NCBI GenBank assembly: GCA_031270325.1
Contig: JAISXW010000010.1
Location: 1 to 62,848, forward strand
Origin: Streptococcaceae bacterium
GTDB lineage: Bacteria > Bacillota > Bacilli > Lactobacillales > Streptococcaceae
Direction: 5' to 3'
DNA: 62,848 nt
A program made the translations under genes and the position numbers. Of this stretch, positions 8,538 to 17,215 are shown one piece after another (the first letter of the stretch is position 1; each line of letters begins with the position of its first letter). The notes under the pieces were generated by a model. That model made no database searches and was not told where the DNA came from. It was given only the letters and a program-made list of their open reading frames with translations.

Positions 8538-11152
8538 TATTTGGCTTCATACCACGTCTTGCCACTATTTTCATCGACTAGCAAGGGGACTTTTAGGGCA
8601 ATGGCGGCTTCCATCGTGGCTTTGACCAAAGCTTGGACTGCCTCTAACTCTTCATTTGGCACGTCCAAGACGATTTCATCGTGGACTTGTAAGAGCATCT
8701 TCGCTTGATAATGGCCGTCCGATAAAGCTTGGTCTAGGTTAATCATCGCGACCTTGAGAATATCAGCTGCCGACCCTTGAATCGGGCTGTTAATCGCCGT
8801 CCTTTCAGCAAATGAACGGACTGAAAAGTTTCGAGCGTTGATGTCAGGTAATTGCCGTCTTCTGTGATAGAGTGTCTCCACGAAGCCTTTATCTTTGGCA
8901 TCTCTGACGATAGTTTCCATGTAGTTTTTGATGTCTGGATAGCGTTCAAAGTAAGTCTGGATATACGTCTTCGCTGCTTTTCTGGAGATCCCCAGATTAT
9001 TTGCCAAGCCAAAATCTGAAATCCCATAGACCACGCCGAAGTTCACCGCCTTGGCATTTCGCCGATCATTTGGCGTGACGTCCTCTGCTTTGTCAATGCC
9101 AAACACCCGCATGGCAGTCGACGTGTGAATGTCTGCGCCTTGATTAAAGGCAGCAATCAGATGTTCATCGCCCGAGATATGCGCCAGAACCCGCAACTCA
9201 ATCTGCGAGTAATCGCTTGACAGCAAGACCGAGTCGGGCTGTTCTGGCAAGAATGCCTTACGAATCTTACGCCCCTCAGGCAGGCGGACTGGGATGTTTT
9301 GTAGATTAGGCTGCACACTGGACAAACGACCTGTCTGGGTCAAGTCTTGGATATAACGGGTGTGAATCTTACCATCACTCATAATCTCGCCTAATAGCCC
9401 CGTGACGTAGGTCGACTGAATCTTGGCAATCTGACGGAATTTCAAAATCTTATCGACAATTGGCGCTTGTGGTGCTAACTGCTCCAAGACATCAACCGCT
9501 GTTGAATGGCCTGTTTTCGTTTTCTTAATCACGGGCAGCTGCATCTTGTCAAACAAAATCACACCTAGCTGCTTAGGAGAATTAATATTGAACGTCTCTC
9601 CCGCAAGGTCGTAGATTTCGGCCGTCAAGTTAGCAAGAACTGTTTCATTCTCGATCCCAATCTCAGTCAAGACACCGCCTGAAACTCTAATCCCTGAGAT
9701 TTCCATCTTAGCTAAGACATTGGCTAGCGGCAGCTCCATCTCGGATAAGAGTTTTTCTTGGTCATTCTCCTGCAATTTCTCTAGCAATGGCGCTTTGGTT
9801 TTGACTAGGACATCTATTTTTCGCGCCAAATGATCAAACAACAGCTCGTCAAAAGGTGCTGCCCGCTTGGCACCTTTGCCATAAACCAACTCATCATCTG
9901 GCAAATCATAGCCGAACAAGTCAGCAATAGTCGAGATTTTATTGTTCTCAAGTGTTGAATACAGGTATTTGGCTAACATCGTATCAAAGCTAACTAAAGG
10001 ATAGGGAATGCCGTGACGTGCTAACAAGACCTTGTTTTTCTTGAAGTCATAGGTATTCTTAGGAAAAGCAAAGGCTTTGAGTAAGTCAAGGTTTTTCGAG
10101 ACATAAATCTGCTGGTCATCGCCCCAAGCAAAGCCAATTACCGACTCCCGATGATAATCCTCTCCCAAAATTTCTAAATAGAAGAACTGGTCATCATGAC
10201 ACATCTCTGCCGTCACAGCCTCGTCAACAACCGTGAACTGAATCGCCTCAACGACTTTTTCAGTCACTCCTTCCAAATCCTCAAGAAACTTTTGAAAGCC
10301 CATTTCTTGATAAAAGGTCTTGAGTCGCCCATAATCATGACCCGTGTAGGCCGTTTCCTCAAGACTAATGTCGACTGGCGCTGCCACATCAATCGTTGCC
10401 AGTTGCCTAGAAAGAAAGGCTTGTTCCCGCTCATTGACCAGATTTTCTTTCATTTTGGAGGGTTTCATCTCTGCCAGATGCTCATAAATCCCGTCTAGCG
10501 AGCCATAGGTCAACAATAATTTAATCCCTGTCTTTTCGCCAATCTTCGTGACACCGGGAATATTGTCCGACTTGTCCCCCATCAGCCCCTTGAGGTCAAT
10601 GAATTGCGCTGTCGTTAAGCCTAGCTTTTCTTTCAAATAAGCCGGCGTATACGTTTCGAGTTCTGCGACACCCTTGATCGTAATCTCAACTGTCGTTTTC
10701 TCAGTGGTCAACTGGGTCAGGTCTCTATCCCCAGAGACAATCGTCACCTTGTCGAATCCTGCCTTTTCAGCCTGATTTGCCAAAGTACCAATAATGTCAT
10801 CCGCCTCGTAATTATTTAATTCATAATGTTTAATCCCTTGCGCCTCGAGCATTTCCCTGATAAAAGGGAGCTGTTCGCGAAATTCATCCGGTGTTTTGGC
10901 ACGACCGCCCTTGTAGTCTGCATACATCTCGGTCCGAAAAGTCGTCTTGCCCGCATCAAAAGCAACTAAGACGTGAGTCGGTTGGACGGTATCTAGGACA
11001 TTGCGCAACATCGTGTGAAAGGCAAAAATCGCATTGGTGTGGAGTCCAGATGGCGCACGAAAACGGTCAATTTGCGTATAGAGGGCAAAAAAGGCACGAA
11101 AAGCAATGGACGAGCCGTCAATTAAGAGTAATTTTTTTTCTGTCTTTGTCAT
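8537..11152 (-). CDS. polA: DNA polymerase I
   Basis: 871 residues, typical for lactococci. It fills gaps and removes RNA primers during replication and repair. The 5'-3' exonuclease domain (about 1-290) begins LLLIDGSSIAFRAFFAL and has GDRDLTQL. The 3'-5' proofreading domain (about 300-480) appears inactive, because the usual DxE is replaced by FFYLEILGED. The polymerase domain carries motif A SSDYSQIELRVLAHIS, motif B RRNAKAVNFGVVYG and motif C LLQVHDEIVLD. There is no ribosome site; an extended -10 box ends six bases before the ATG. Confidence 0.95.
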   Translation of the reverse strand: MTKTEKKLLLIDGSSIAFRAFFALYTQIDRFRAPSGLHTNAIFAFHTMLRNVLDTVQPTHVLVAFDAGKTTFRTEMYADYKGGRAKTPDEFREQLPFIREMLEAQGIKHYELNNYEADDIIGTLANQAEKAGFDKVTIVSGDRDLTQLTTEKTTVEITIKGVAELETYTPAYLKEKLGLTTAQFIDLKGLMGDKSDNIPGVTKIGEKTGIKLLLTYGSLDGIYEHLAEMKPSKMKENLVNEREQAFLSRQLATIDVAAPVDISLEETAYTGHDYGRLKTFYQEMGFQKFLEDLEGVTEKVVEAIQFTVVDEAVTAEMCHDDQFFYLEILGEDYHRESVIGFAWGDDQQIYVSKNLDLLKAFAFPKNTYDFKKNKVLLARHGIPYPLVSFDTMLAKYLYSTLENNKISTIADLFGYDLPDDELVYGKGAKRAAPFDELLFDHLARKIDVLVKTKAPLLEKLQENDQEKLLSEMELPLANVLAKMEISGIRVSGGVLTEIGIENETVLANLTAEIYDLAGETFNINSPKQLGVILFDKMQLPVIKKTKTGHSTAVDVLEQLAPQAPIVDKILKFRQIAKIQSTYVTGLLGEIMSDGKIHTRYIQDLTQTGRLSSVQPNLQNIPVRLPEGRKIRKAFLPEQPDSVLLSSDYSQIELRVLAHISGDEHLIAAFNQGADIHTSTAMRVFGIDKAEDVTPNDRRNAKAVNFGVVYGISDFGLANNLGISRKAAKTYIQTYFERYPDIKNYMETIVRDAKDKGFVETLYHRRRQLPDINARNFSVRSFAERTAINSPIQGSAADILKVAMINLDQALSDGHYQAKMLLQVHDEIVLDVPNEELEAVQALVKATMEAAIALKVPLLVDENSGKTWYEAK

Positions 11153-11158
11153 GTTTCT

Positions 11159-11167
11159 ATTCTAACA
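11159..11167 (-). promoter_or_regulatory. extended -10 promoter of polA, likely leaderless
   Basis: On the minus strand TGTTAGAAT ends six bases before the polA ATG, leaving no room for an untranslated leader. It lies within the 80-bp repeat found again at 17915-17994. Confidence 0.6.
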
Positions 11168-11190
11168 CAAAAACGCCCATCTGATGAGCG
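11168..11190 (-). terminator. terminator after HIRAN gene
   Basis: Leftward CGCTCA, loop, TGGGCG stem followed by TTTTTG. It lies just past the HIRAN stop and before the polA promoter. Confidence 0.65.
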
Positions 11191-11204
11191 CTCGTTATCT
11201 GCTT

Positions 11205-11576
11205 TTATCTCTTGTCTCTGATCTTGACCACCACCCGAAATTGTCGCTCAGGGTGGCTTTCCTTACTGACAAATTGGATTTGTGATTCAAAGATACTCCC
11301 GTGTCCATAATACAAGAGGGTACTTAACAACCCATTCTTGACTGCCGGTACATAGCCTAGCTTTTTGTCCTGAAAATAAATGGCAACAGCTTCTGGATCA
11401 TGTGGGTTATCCGGTTCAGCGACCAACTGGACTTGTTGCCCCAAGATCAATTGGTCAATCACGTCCAAGCCTTCATAATAAGTAAACCCTGCAATATGAA
11501 AATCTAAATAATGTCGGCTAGGTTCCCACTTGTGATTGATGATGGAAGCTCTGATTTGTTCTGCTTGACTTGTCAT
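11205..11576 (-). CDS. HIRAN domain protein
   Basis: 123 residues from the ATG at 11576, which has AAAGAGGTC upstream; a longer in-frame start at 11690 has no ribosome site. The HIRAN pattern is FHIAGFTYYEGLDVIDQL, then VQLVAEPDNPHDPEAVAIYF and KLGYVPA. HIRAN domains in helicases bind DNA ends. Stand-alone bacterial copies have no settled role, and their presence here next to polA is only suggestive of repair. The 3' end of this gene is duplicated at 17942-17994. Confidence 0.8.
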   Translation of the reverse strand: MTSQAEQIRASIINHKWEPSRHYLDFHIAGFTYYEGLDVIDQLILGQQVQLVAEPDNPHDPEAVAIYFQDKKLGYVPAVKNGLLSTLLYYGHGSIFESQIQFVSKESHPERQFRVVVKIRDKR

Positions 11577-11877
11577 GTCTTGACCTCTTTCTTTTGTATG
11601 AATTCGACTGATCACCGCAACGCCTTTCGCACAAGAGCATCTCCAGACAGAAAATCGACCACAGTCAAAATGACACATCTCGAGCACCACCCTATACTCA
11701 AATTATAACCTTTTGATTCGGCTTACTCAAGTCATGTCACAGGATGAGTGCAAATATTTTACCCAAGTCTTGATAATTATCTTTAGTAACAACAGTGTTG
11801 ATACTTACCTTACAATTAGCAATTTCTATAGTCTGCAATATCTTTTTGAAACTCCCTTTCCTGTTACGTATTAAATC

Positions 11878-12072
11878 ATGTATCAAATCGCAGCTGGGCT
11901 TGCTATCTCGCCCGAGCAGGTCTTAAAAGGGGCGCGGAAAGTCAAAGCGGAAGTCGCCAAGGTTTTTGCGGAGAAAGAGTTTGAGAAGTATCGTGTGATT
12001 CAGGATCAGAATTATCTTTCTGACTTTGATAAGCTCCTGCTTGAGAGCTCCAGATTGGAAAATAAAGAATAG
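11878..12072 (+). pseudogene. remnant of a RhuM-like protein (C-terminal end)
   Basis: The 64-codon frame ends EVAKVFAEKEFEKYRVIQDQ and LSDFDKLLLE. This resembles the C-terminus of RhuM-family proteins, which are over 300 residues and occur in genomic islands. The N-terminal domains are missing and no ribosome site precedes the first ATG, so it is a decayed fragment. It is followed by its own terminator. The 11709-11877 stretch before it shows nothing recognisable. The homology is from memory of the family pattern and should be searched. Confidence 0.55.
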
Positions 12073-12102
12073 ACTAGTCGCAGATTGCGGCTAGTCTTTT
12101 GA
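12072..12102 (+). terminator. terminator after the RhuM-like remnant
   Basis: GACTAGTCGCA, loop, TGCGGCTAGTC followed by TTTT. Confidence 0.8.
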
Positions 12103-12237
12103 ATTACCATGAGTGCTTATCTTTTTTGAACAGACTTTACCACGGTCATAATAGGGCACTTGAATGTCTTTCTTGCACATTTTTGTTACTGAATTGAAAT
12201 TGCAGTAAATCATTAAAAAAGGCGGAAAGCATTGAAA

Positions 12238-12271
12238 TGAAAAAAGAACTCGAATCCTTTTGTTCCTTTTT
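12238..12271 (-). terminator. hairpin after nisA copy 2
   Basis: Leftward AAAAAGGAAC and GTTCTTTTTT form a stem 12 bases after the precursor stop. It is placed like the processing hairpin or weak terminator between the structural gene and nisB in nisin operons. Nothing resembling nisB follows it. Confidence 0.65.
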
Positions 12272-12282
12272 CAACTTTTTGT

Positions 12283-12459
12283 TTACTTGCTGACGTGAAC
12301 GCTGCAGTGGCAAGACGCAGTCTTCAAGTTGCAGCCCATCAACCATCCTGTTTTGCAGCCAGGCGTGCAAAGCGAGATGCTAGTCACACGGGTGTTCGCG
12401 CCAGAAGCGCTTGTTTTTGAGACCGATACAAGGTCAAGTTTGAAATCATTTGTGTTCAT
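12283..12459 (-). CDS. nisA2: nisin-like lantibiotic precursor, copy 2
   Basis: A 58-residue class I lantibiotic precursor. The leader is 24 residues (MNTNDFKLDLVSVSKTSASG then ANTR), with FKLD in place of the FNLD box. The 34-residue core begins VTSISLCTPGCKTGWLMGCN and ends LKTASCHCSVHVSK. All five ring cysteines (7, 11, 19, 26, 28) and their Ser/Thr partners are kept. Against nisin A it differs at I1V, A15W, M21L, T25S and I30V. T25S would turn one methyllanthionine ring into lanthionine. GGAGGT lies eight bases before the ATG. It sits just past nisG, as in nisin U-type loci, but nisBTC do not follow. Confidence 0.93.
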   Translation of the reverse strand: MNTNDFKLDLVSVSKTSASGANTRVTSISLCTPGCKTGWLMGCNLKTASCHCSVHVSK

Positions 12460-12505
12460 TGTTGAGTACCTCCATAAATTTTTTCATCTTTTTTAAGACA
12501 CACAT

Positions 12506-12538
12506 ATTGTACCCTGCCTATTTCAGAATTCGTTCAGA
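12506..12538 (-). promoter_or_regulatory. NisR-type promoter of nisA copy 2
   Basis: On the minus strand the box TCTGAACGAATTCTGAA (12522-12538) is followed after 10 bases by a -10 TACAAT (12506-12511). The nisin A promoter has the same arrangement of TCTGA repeats and 10-base spacing. The start codon is about 47 bases downstream. Confidence 0.8.
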
Positions 12539-12587
12539 AGGATTTCAGCCAATCAAAAAGAGAATTTTACGAGTTCCCTTTAGGCGT

Positions 12588-13232
12588 TCAGTTCTTTCGC
12601 ACACTTCCGGCATTCTTATGAGCAAGCATCAGAACCCCCAAAAAAACTAATGTGTTCCAGATGACCAAACTTATAATACCCAGTTTATTTACATCTAACA
12701 CCAAATTTACAGGTAATGCAACAGGATTCCAATACATTCCAAGGAATGTTCGGTTACTGGCAAAGATGATAACGAGAACCTCAACAAAGGCGACTACTAG
12801 ATTTCCACCTCTTCCAAGAAAAGTGCTAAGCAACATTTGAAAATGAGTCAAGAAGAGCGCCAACAACCACGTCGCAAGTGCTGCAAGCAGATTTCCAACG
12901 GCCAGCCAAATAACGACTGTCGGAAATAGCCACAAGATATCTAACATCAAAATTTTAGCGATCCAGATTTTCTTTGGATGAAAATAACCATTAATTTCTT
13001 GAAAGTGGTTTGCCATTTCCTCTTGCTCGCATGATAAAATCGAAAGAATAGAAGTTAAAATTGGATAGGCCAACATTGACAGGAATAAAAGGTTATTACC
13101 TAGTACCCTCCCGTGATTAACCATCAAATACACAGGGATCGTAAGCAACTCAAGCAGAAAGAAAGTCATCAATATATAGACAGAAAAACTATTTTTTAGT
13201 TTTAGGGCTTCACTTTTCATCGCATTAAGCAT
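12588..13232 (-). CDS. nisG: lantibiotic immunity ABC permease NisG
   Basis: 214 residues, the same length as lactococcal NisG, with six hydrophobic helices. With NisF and NisE it forms an exporter that expels nisin from the membrane. It starts MLNAMKSEALKLKNSFSVYI, overlaps the nisE stop by one base (TAATG), and has GAGGAG upstream. It is intact, with no stops or frameshifts. It is the last gene of the FEG unit and is followed, after about 130 bases, by the second nisA copy. Confidence 0.88.
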   Translation of the reverse strand: MLNAMKSEALKLKNSFSVYILMTFFLLELLTIPVYLMVNHGRVLGNNLLFLSMLAYPILTSILSILSCEQEEMANHFQEINGYFHPKKIWIAKILMLDILWLFPTVVIWLAVGNLLAALATWLLALFLTHFQMLLSTFLGRGGNLVVAFVEVLVIIFASNRTFLGMYWNPVALPVNLVLDVNKLGIISLVIWNTLVFLGVLMLAHKNAGSVRKN

Positions 13233-13948
13233 TAATTTTCTCCTCTTTTCTGTAGATAACTAAACATAATCGAAAGCACAACAGATAATCCAATCGCAAT
13301 TACAATGTTTGTAATGTTTGGAGTAACCACTCCAGAAATTACATCTCCAGAGGGTTTAATCTGCATCACATTTTTACCAATGATATATTGGTAAGTCCAC
13401 GGCAGCACAAACCAAAAGTTTGTTTGTGCGACTAACGGTGCCACCAATAAGCTAATTAGCACGTTTCCAGCTAATAAGACATAAGGGCTTACCCATCTCG
13501 ATAGAAAATACAAAACAGGTAAATTCCATAAAACTGCAAAGAGCATCAATAGCAAGGTCAGAGCCAGCTTAGCAAAATTAATAACAACAATTTCAGGGAA
13601 TATCAAAGAAACCAGCCAGAGCACCACAATGAGAATGATACTTGCTAAAAGACTCTGTAATAGCATCCACAAGATTTTTGACACCTGAATCTTCATTCGA
13701 TATTTTTTTATGTCAATATTTTGAAACTTCCCTGCTCGCAATTCTGAGTTGAAATCAAACAAAAACAATAAGCTCATCAAAAGAAATAAGAACATCGCCT
13801 CCCACCAATAAAGCGAGAATGAAACCAGTATTGTCGGGCTGCTCATTACCAATGCAATGAACACCGTCACAATCGGTAAAACGATTACCATCCGAATTCG
13901 ATTAAAGCCTCTAACCTTGATATACTCTGATTTTAGAATGTTTTTCAT
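13232..13948 (-). CDS. nisE: lantibiotic immunity ABC permease NisE
   Basis: 238 residues from the ATG at 13948 (MKNILKSEYIKVRGFNRIRM); NisE is about 242. A longer in-frame start reaches into nisF without a ribosome site. There are six membrane helices and no N-terminal signal. GGAGG, inside the end of nisF, is eight bases upstream, so the two are coupled. It is a membrane partner of NisF and NisG and appears intact. Confidence 0.88.
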   Translation of the reverse strand: MKNILKSEYIKVRGFNRIRMVIVLPIVTVFIALVMSSPTILVSFSLYWWEAMFLFLLMSLLFLFDFNSELRAGKFQNIDIKKYRMKIQVSKILWMLLQSLLASIILIVVLWLVSLIFPEIVVINFAKLALTLLLMLFAVLWNLPVLYFLSRWVSPYVLLAGNVLISLLVAPLVAQTNFWFVLPWTYQYIIGKNVMQIKPSGDVISGVVTPNITNIVIAIGLSVVLSIMFSYLQKRGEN

Positions 13949-13949
13949 A

Positions 13950-14630
13950 TTAAATACCTCCGTGTACAACCTTGAAGAATGCTGTTTCAAGGTCTTTCGT
14001 GTGATTGTTTGCTTCATCGTAAACTATCTTGCCCTCGTTTAATATAACCACCTTATCTGCAACCTTGCCAACCTCGTGCAGCTGATGACTGGAAATAAGG
14101 AGTGTCACTCCTTGGTTTTTCAAATTATGAATCAAAGCTAATAGTTCGGCAATCCCATCTGGATCAAGCCCATTTGTCGGCTCATCCAAAATCAGAAATT
14201 CTGGATTCGTCAAAATAGCCATTCCAATTCCCATGCGTTGTTTCATACCAAACGAAAACTTTCCTGCCTTTTTCTTACCTGCTTCTGCTAAGCCAATAAT
14301 CTGTAACACTTCTCGAATTTTTTCATCTGAGATGTTGTATAGCAAAGCTTTGGTTTTCAAGTTATCAAAGGCTGACAAGTTCATATAGATTGCTGGCGAT
14401 TCAATCATTGCACCTATTTTTTCTTGACCCCGCTTTTCTACTCCATCAAATAAAACCTGCCCCTTATCTGGTGCTATCTGCCCAAACAGAATTTTCATCA
14501 AGGTTGACTTACCTGCACCATTTACCCCCAAAAGACCACATACCTCTCCGGAATTGATTGTAAAATCTATTCCATTTAGTACTTTCTTTTCCTTAAACAC
14601 TTTAGTAATGTTTTTCATTTCAATTTTCAT
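13950..14630 (-). CDS. nisF: lantibiotic immunity ABC ATPase NisF
   Basis: 226 residues (NisF is 225). Walker A is GLLGVNGAGKSTLMK, the signature region is KFSFGMKQRMGIG, Walker B is FLILDEPTNGLDP, and the H-loop is ISSHQ. It powers export of nisin by NisEG. It has its own NisR-type promoter, so exposure to a nisin-like peptide should induce it if NisRK work. The ribosome site GGAGG precedes the ATG. Separated from nisK by a terminator hairpin. Confidence 0.92.
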   Translation of the reverse strand: MKIEMKNITKVFKEKKVLNGIDFTINSGEVCGLLGVNGAGKSTLMKILFGQIAPDKGQVLFDGVEKRGQEKIGAMIESPAIYMNLSAFDNLKTKALLYNISDEKIREVLQIIGLAEAGKKKAGKFSFGMKQRMGIGMAILTNPEFLILDEPTNGLDPDGIAELLALIHNLKNQGVTLLISSHQLHEVGKVADKVVILNEGKIVYDEANNHTKDLETAFFKVVHGGI

Positions 14631-14660
14631 TTAGATTTCCTCCAATTCTTTTATAAACTG

Positions 14661-14693
14661 ATTTTATCAAAGCTTTTTCAGATTTTAATCAGA
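14661..14693 (-). promoter_or_regulatory. NisR-type promoter of nisFEG
   Basis: Box TCTGATTAAAATCTGAA (14677-14693), 10 bases, then -10 TAAAAT (14661-14666), all on the minus strand. The same layout occurs before both nisA copies. The first half TCTGATTAAA matches the known nisin A promoter closely. Confidence 0.78.
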
Positions 14694-14700
14694 GAGAATA

Positions 14701-14733
14701 CAAAAAGCAATCTTTTAAGATTACTTTTTGATT
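14701..14733 (-). terminator. terminator at the end of nisRK
   Basis: CAAAAAGTAATCTT and AAGATTGCTTTTTG form an inverted repeat overlapping the nisK stop, with a T-run. It would separate nisRK from nisFEG transcripts. Confidence 0.6.
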
Positions 14734-16061
14734 TTGATGATTACTTTTGCTCCTCCATCTTTTGGATTTTCAAATTCTATCGCTCCTCTGTGTTTCAAAG
14801 CCACTCCTCTCGCAAACGATAGTCCTATCCCATAATGCTTTCCACTACGTCCTACGTCTTCTGTGAAAAATAATTTACTGGCGTTGTTGAGGGCATTGTC
14901 AGAGAAAGGGCGGCCATTATTCCAGATTTCAAAATCGAGAAAAGCATTATCTTCACGGATTGAAAGAATTATTTGTTTATCCCCATCTTTCGCATATTGA
15001 CAGGCGTTGACAAAAATGTTCGTAATGGCACGGCTTAATCCCAGATGATTACCAAAGAAAGTGTTGACTTTTGCATCCAAACTTGTTTTGTAAGTCACAT
15101 GATAAGTTTTTGCTAGGTCATCTAGTTCAACAGAAAGTGTTGAAATAAACTTATTCAAGTCAATAACTTCGTGATAATCATTTTCGTCGTTCAACAAACG
15201 GGTATAGTCAATCATTGAGTTGAAATATTTATCAAAAGTAGCAAGACTATTTTTCATTGACGTCAAAAATTCGGTTTGCTGAGCAGTCATCTCTGCCAGT
15301 TCTAAGAGCTCTATATTCCCTTTCAAAACGGTCAAAGGTGTTTTTATATCGTGCGATAGGGCAGCGATTTGAACCGATAAATCTTCTTTTTCACGTCGTT
15401 CTGCAACAATCAACGAAGCCAGCTCTTCACTTTTAGCGTACAGACGCTCTAAAATATCTTCAAACTCTATAATTTTTGAATGATTGGGTACCACATTGTA
15501 GGTCAGAGAGCCCATGTGCAACGAGATGTCTTGAATATATTGAAAGCCTCGAGATAGTTCTCGAACAAGTCGGGTTATTACAAATATAAGCACAATAAGT
15601 ATTCCAAGAGAAAAGACAAGATACGAGAACTTATTATAGGGAATTGAACGTAAGCTGTGATTAGTAAATTCTGGCAGTCGGTTTTGACGGATGACAAAGG
15701 TCAGATACTGATTTTTGGTAAAGACAAAATCAATATTATTTTGGCTGACTGTTTTACCCGTCTGATAAGCCTCTTTGAAATTTGGTAAATCTTGAAGCAA
15801 ATATCGTCCTGCCAAGAGCTTCCCATTAGAATTTTCAAAGACCGCGTAATCATAAGGATATGATGTCATTTCTTGCTTGATTTTACCAACCGTCCCACCA
15901 GTCTCAAGTGTGAACTTCACATTTCCAGAAGTTGTCAGTTGCCCTGTTTTATTGAGAACGAGTGATAAACCAAACAGGAGCACTAAAACGGCCAGTGCCC
16001 CAATAATAATCTCTCCTACTGCCAAAAGAATCCCTCTGCGAATTGAATAATTTTTAATCAT
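14721..16061 (-). CDS. nisK: nisin-sensing histidine kinase NisK
   Basis: 446 residues (NisK is 447). Membrane helices near 10-36 and 145-165 flank a roughly 110-residue extracellular sensor that detects the mature lantibiotic. The HAMP-like linker leads to the H-box ALSHDIKTPLTVLKGN, with the phosphorylated His near 238. The ATP-binding part carries FVNACQYA, DFEIWNNG and GIGLSFARG. It overlaps nisR by eight bases. The gene is intact, which is notable because the modification genes are missing. Confidence 0.9.
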   Translation of the reverse strand: MIKNYSIRRGILLAVGEIIIGALAVLVLLFGLSLVLNKTGQLTTSGNVKFTLETGGTVGKIKQEMTSYPYDYAVFENSNGKLLAGRYLLQDLPNFKEAYQTGKTVSQNNIDFVFTKNQYLTFVIRQNRLPEFTNHSLRSIPYNKFSYLVFSLGILIVLIFVITRLVRELSRGFQYIQDISLHMGSLTYNVVPNHSKIIEFEDILERLYAKSEELASLIVAERREKEDLSVQIAALSHDIKTPLTVLKGNIELLELAEMTAQQTEFLTSMKNSLATFDKYFNSMIDYTRLLNDENDYHEVIDLNKFISTLSVELDDLAKTYHVTYKTSLDAKVNTFFGNHLGLSRAITNIFVNACQYAKDGDKQIILSIREDNAFLDFEIWNNGRPFSDNALNNASKLFFTEDVGRSGKHYGIGLSFARGVALKHRGAIEFENPKDGGAKVIIKIKK

Positions 16062-16740
16062 TCCACTTATATCCTAAGCCACGCACCGTCTTGATAGGAT
16101 CAAATTGATACGCTGAAAATTTATTTCGGATTTGGTACACATATTCCGAAATTGAGCGAAAAAGTGCATCAGAATACTCGTCATAGACATAATCATAAAT
16201 ATCCTCACGCGTATAAACCTTTTTGGGATGACCTGATAAAAGCTCAAGAATATCGTACTCACGGCTCGTCAATGGAACCTGATTACCTTGGATATAAACA
16301 CGTCGTTCTTCAAGATAAAGCGTCAAGGGCCCCAACTCTCTGCAAACTTCCTCAAATTCCTGTACTGCCTGTTTGGCTCGTTCTTCTCGTTTGAGATGTG
16401 CCTCAACCTTTGCGACCAACTGCTTGATACTAAAAGGTTTGGTAATATAATCATCTCCACCAAGCTCAAGGCCAGCAACAATTTCTTCCTCAGTATCCTT
16501 TGCACTTACAAAAATAATTGGCGTGCTCACTTGATTTCTTATCTGTCGACAAATTTCAGTTCCCTCAATATCGGAAAGCATAATGTCTAAGAGAATCAAG
16601 TCAAAACCTGTGAAATCATCAATTCGCAGAGGTAAAAAAACTTCTTGACGTGTAATGATTTCATAGTTTTTCATCTCTAAAACATTCTTCATTAACTTGA
16701 GGATTTCTGGGTTGTCGTCAACAATTAATATTTTATACAT
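16054..16740 (-). CDS. nisR: nisin response regulator NisR
   Basis: 228 residues (NisR is 229). The receiver domain has the acidic pocket DD at 8-9, the phosphoacceptor near Asp52 (LILLDIMLSDIEG) and Lys near 102 (DDYITKPFS). The OmpR-type winged helix follows (LTSREYDILELL, TVRGLGYKW). It would bind the TCTGA repeats found upstream of nisF and both nisA copies. AGGAAG precedes the ATG. Just upstream is the remnant of the leader peptidase gene nisP, keeping the usual P-R-K order. Confidence 0.92.
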   Translation of the reverse strand: MYKILIVDDNPEILKLMKNVLEMKNYEIITRQEVFLPLRIDDFTGFDLILLDIMLSDIEGTEICRQIRNQVSTPIIFVSAKDTEEEIVAGLELGGDDYITKPFSIKQLVAKVEAHLKREERAKQAVQEFEEVCRELGPLTLYLEERRVYIQGNQVPLTSREYDILELLSGHPKKVYTREDIYDYVYDEYSDALFRSISEYVYQIRNKFSAYQFDPIKTVRGLGYKWND

Positions 16741-16783
16741 AGAATCTTCCTACTTTCCATTTTACCATACAACAAAAGCCATT

Positions 16784-17215
16784 TCAGTTCATCCGCCCAC
16801 CTTTCCGGTATTTTGCAAGAATTACAGCTCCCGTGATTGTCGTTACCGTCCAAATTGCCAGGACTAAAGTGTCACTCGCCCCTTCTTCCCCAGTATATGG
16901 CAATGAATAATCTTTTCTAAGATATGCCGCACCTCGCTTGTTTTCCCTTTTCCAGTTGCATAATCCACTGCCTCTTTATAGGTCAAATAGTCGTGATAAT
17001 CGTTGGTTCCATCTGCATATTCCCAGATATCATCAAATATTGCCCTGAGCTCAGATTGATAAATTTTATTTCCATCATCAGCTGCAGCTTTAATTGCCCA
17101 AAAGCCCTATAAATGTTTATGGTAACTCCTGGATCTACACCTAGAATATTCTCGTTAGCTGAAATCTGCCCAGCCACTTCTGTTCCATGTCCCATCTGAT
17201 CAGCTACCGATGTTG
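16784..17215 (-). pseudogene. nisP: nisP remnant (lantibiotic leader peptidase)
   Basis: A scattered fragment of a subtilisin-like protease of over 600 residues. Frame one shows the catalytic His region GHGTEVAGQISAN, then GVDPGVTINIYRAFG. A frameshift follows, after which AIKAAADDGNK is seen. In the last part, KDYSLPYTGEEGAS is a sortase motif (LPYTG), followed by a membrane helix and the basic tail KYRKGGRMN. The catalytic Asp and Ser regions are gone. The front end is joined directly to a nisB fragment. The gene cannot make an active peptidase. Confidence 0.82.

Larger units (their letters stand above)
11158..11237. repeat. 80-bp direct repeat, copy 1 (left flank of nisin island)
   Basis: Matches 17915-17994 in the same orientation with four mismatches in 80. 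It covers the polA -10 box, the short hairpin with TTTTT, and the last codons of the HIRAN gene. The two copies bracket the HIRAN gene and the whole nisin region. Confidence 0.85.

Noticed and set aside
8441..8580. Short plus-strand frame between the ABC ATPase and polA
   Set aside because: No ribosome site, and it crosses the polA terminator and 3' end.
12146..12370. 74-codon minus-strand frame overlapping nisA copy 2
   Set aside because: Out-of-frame shadow of the precursor gene, which has its own ribosome site, promoter and clear homology.
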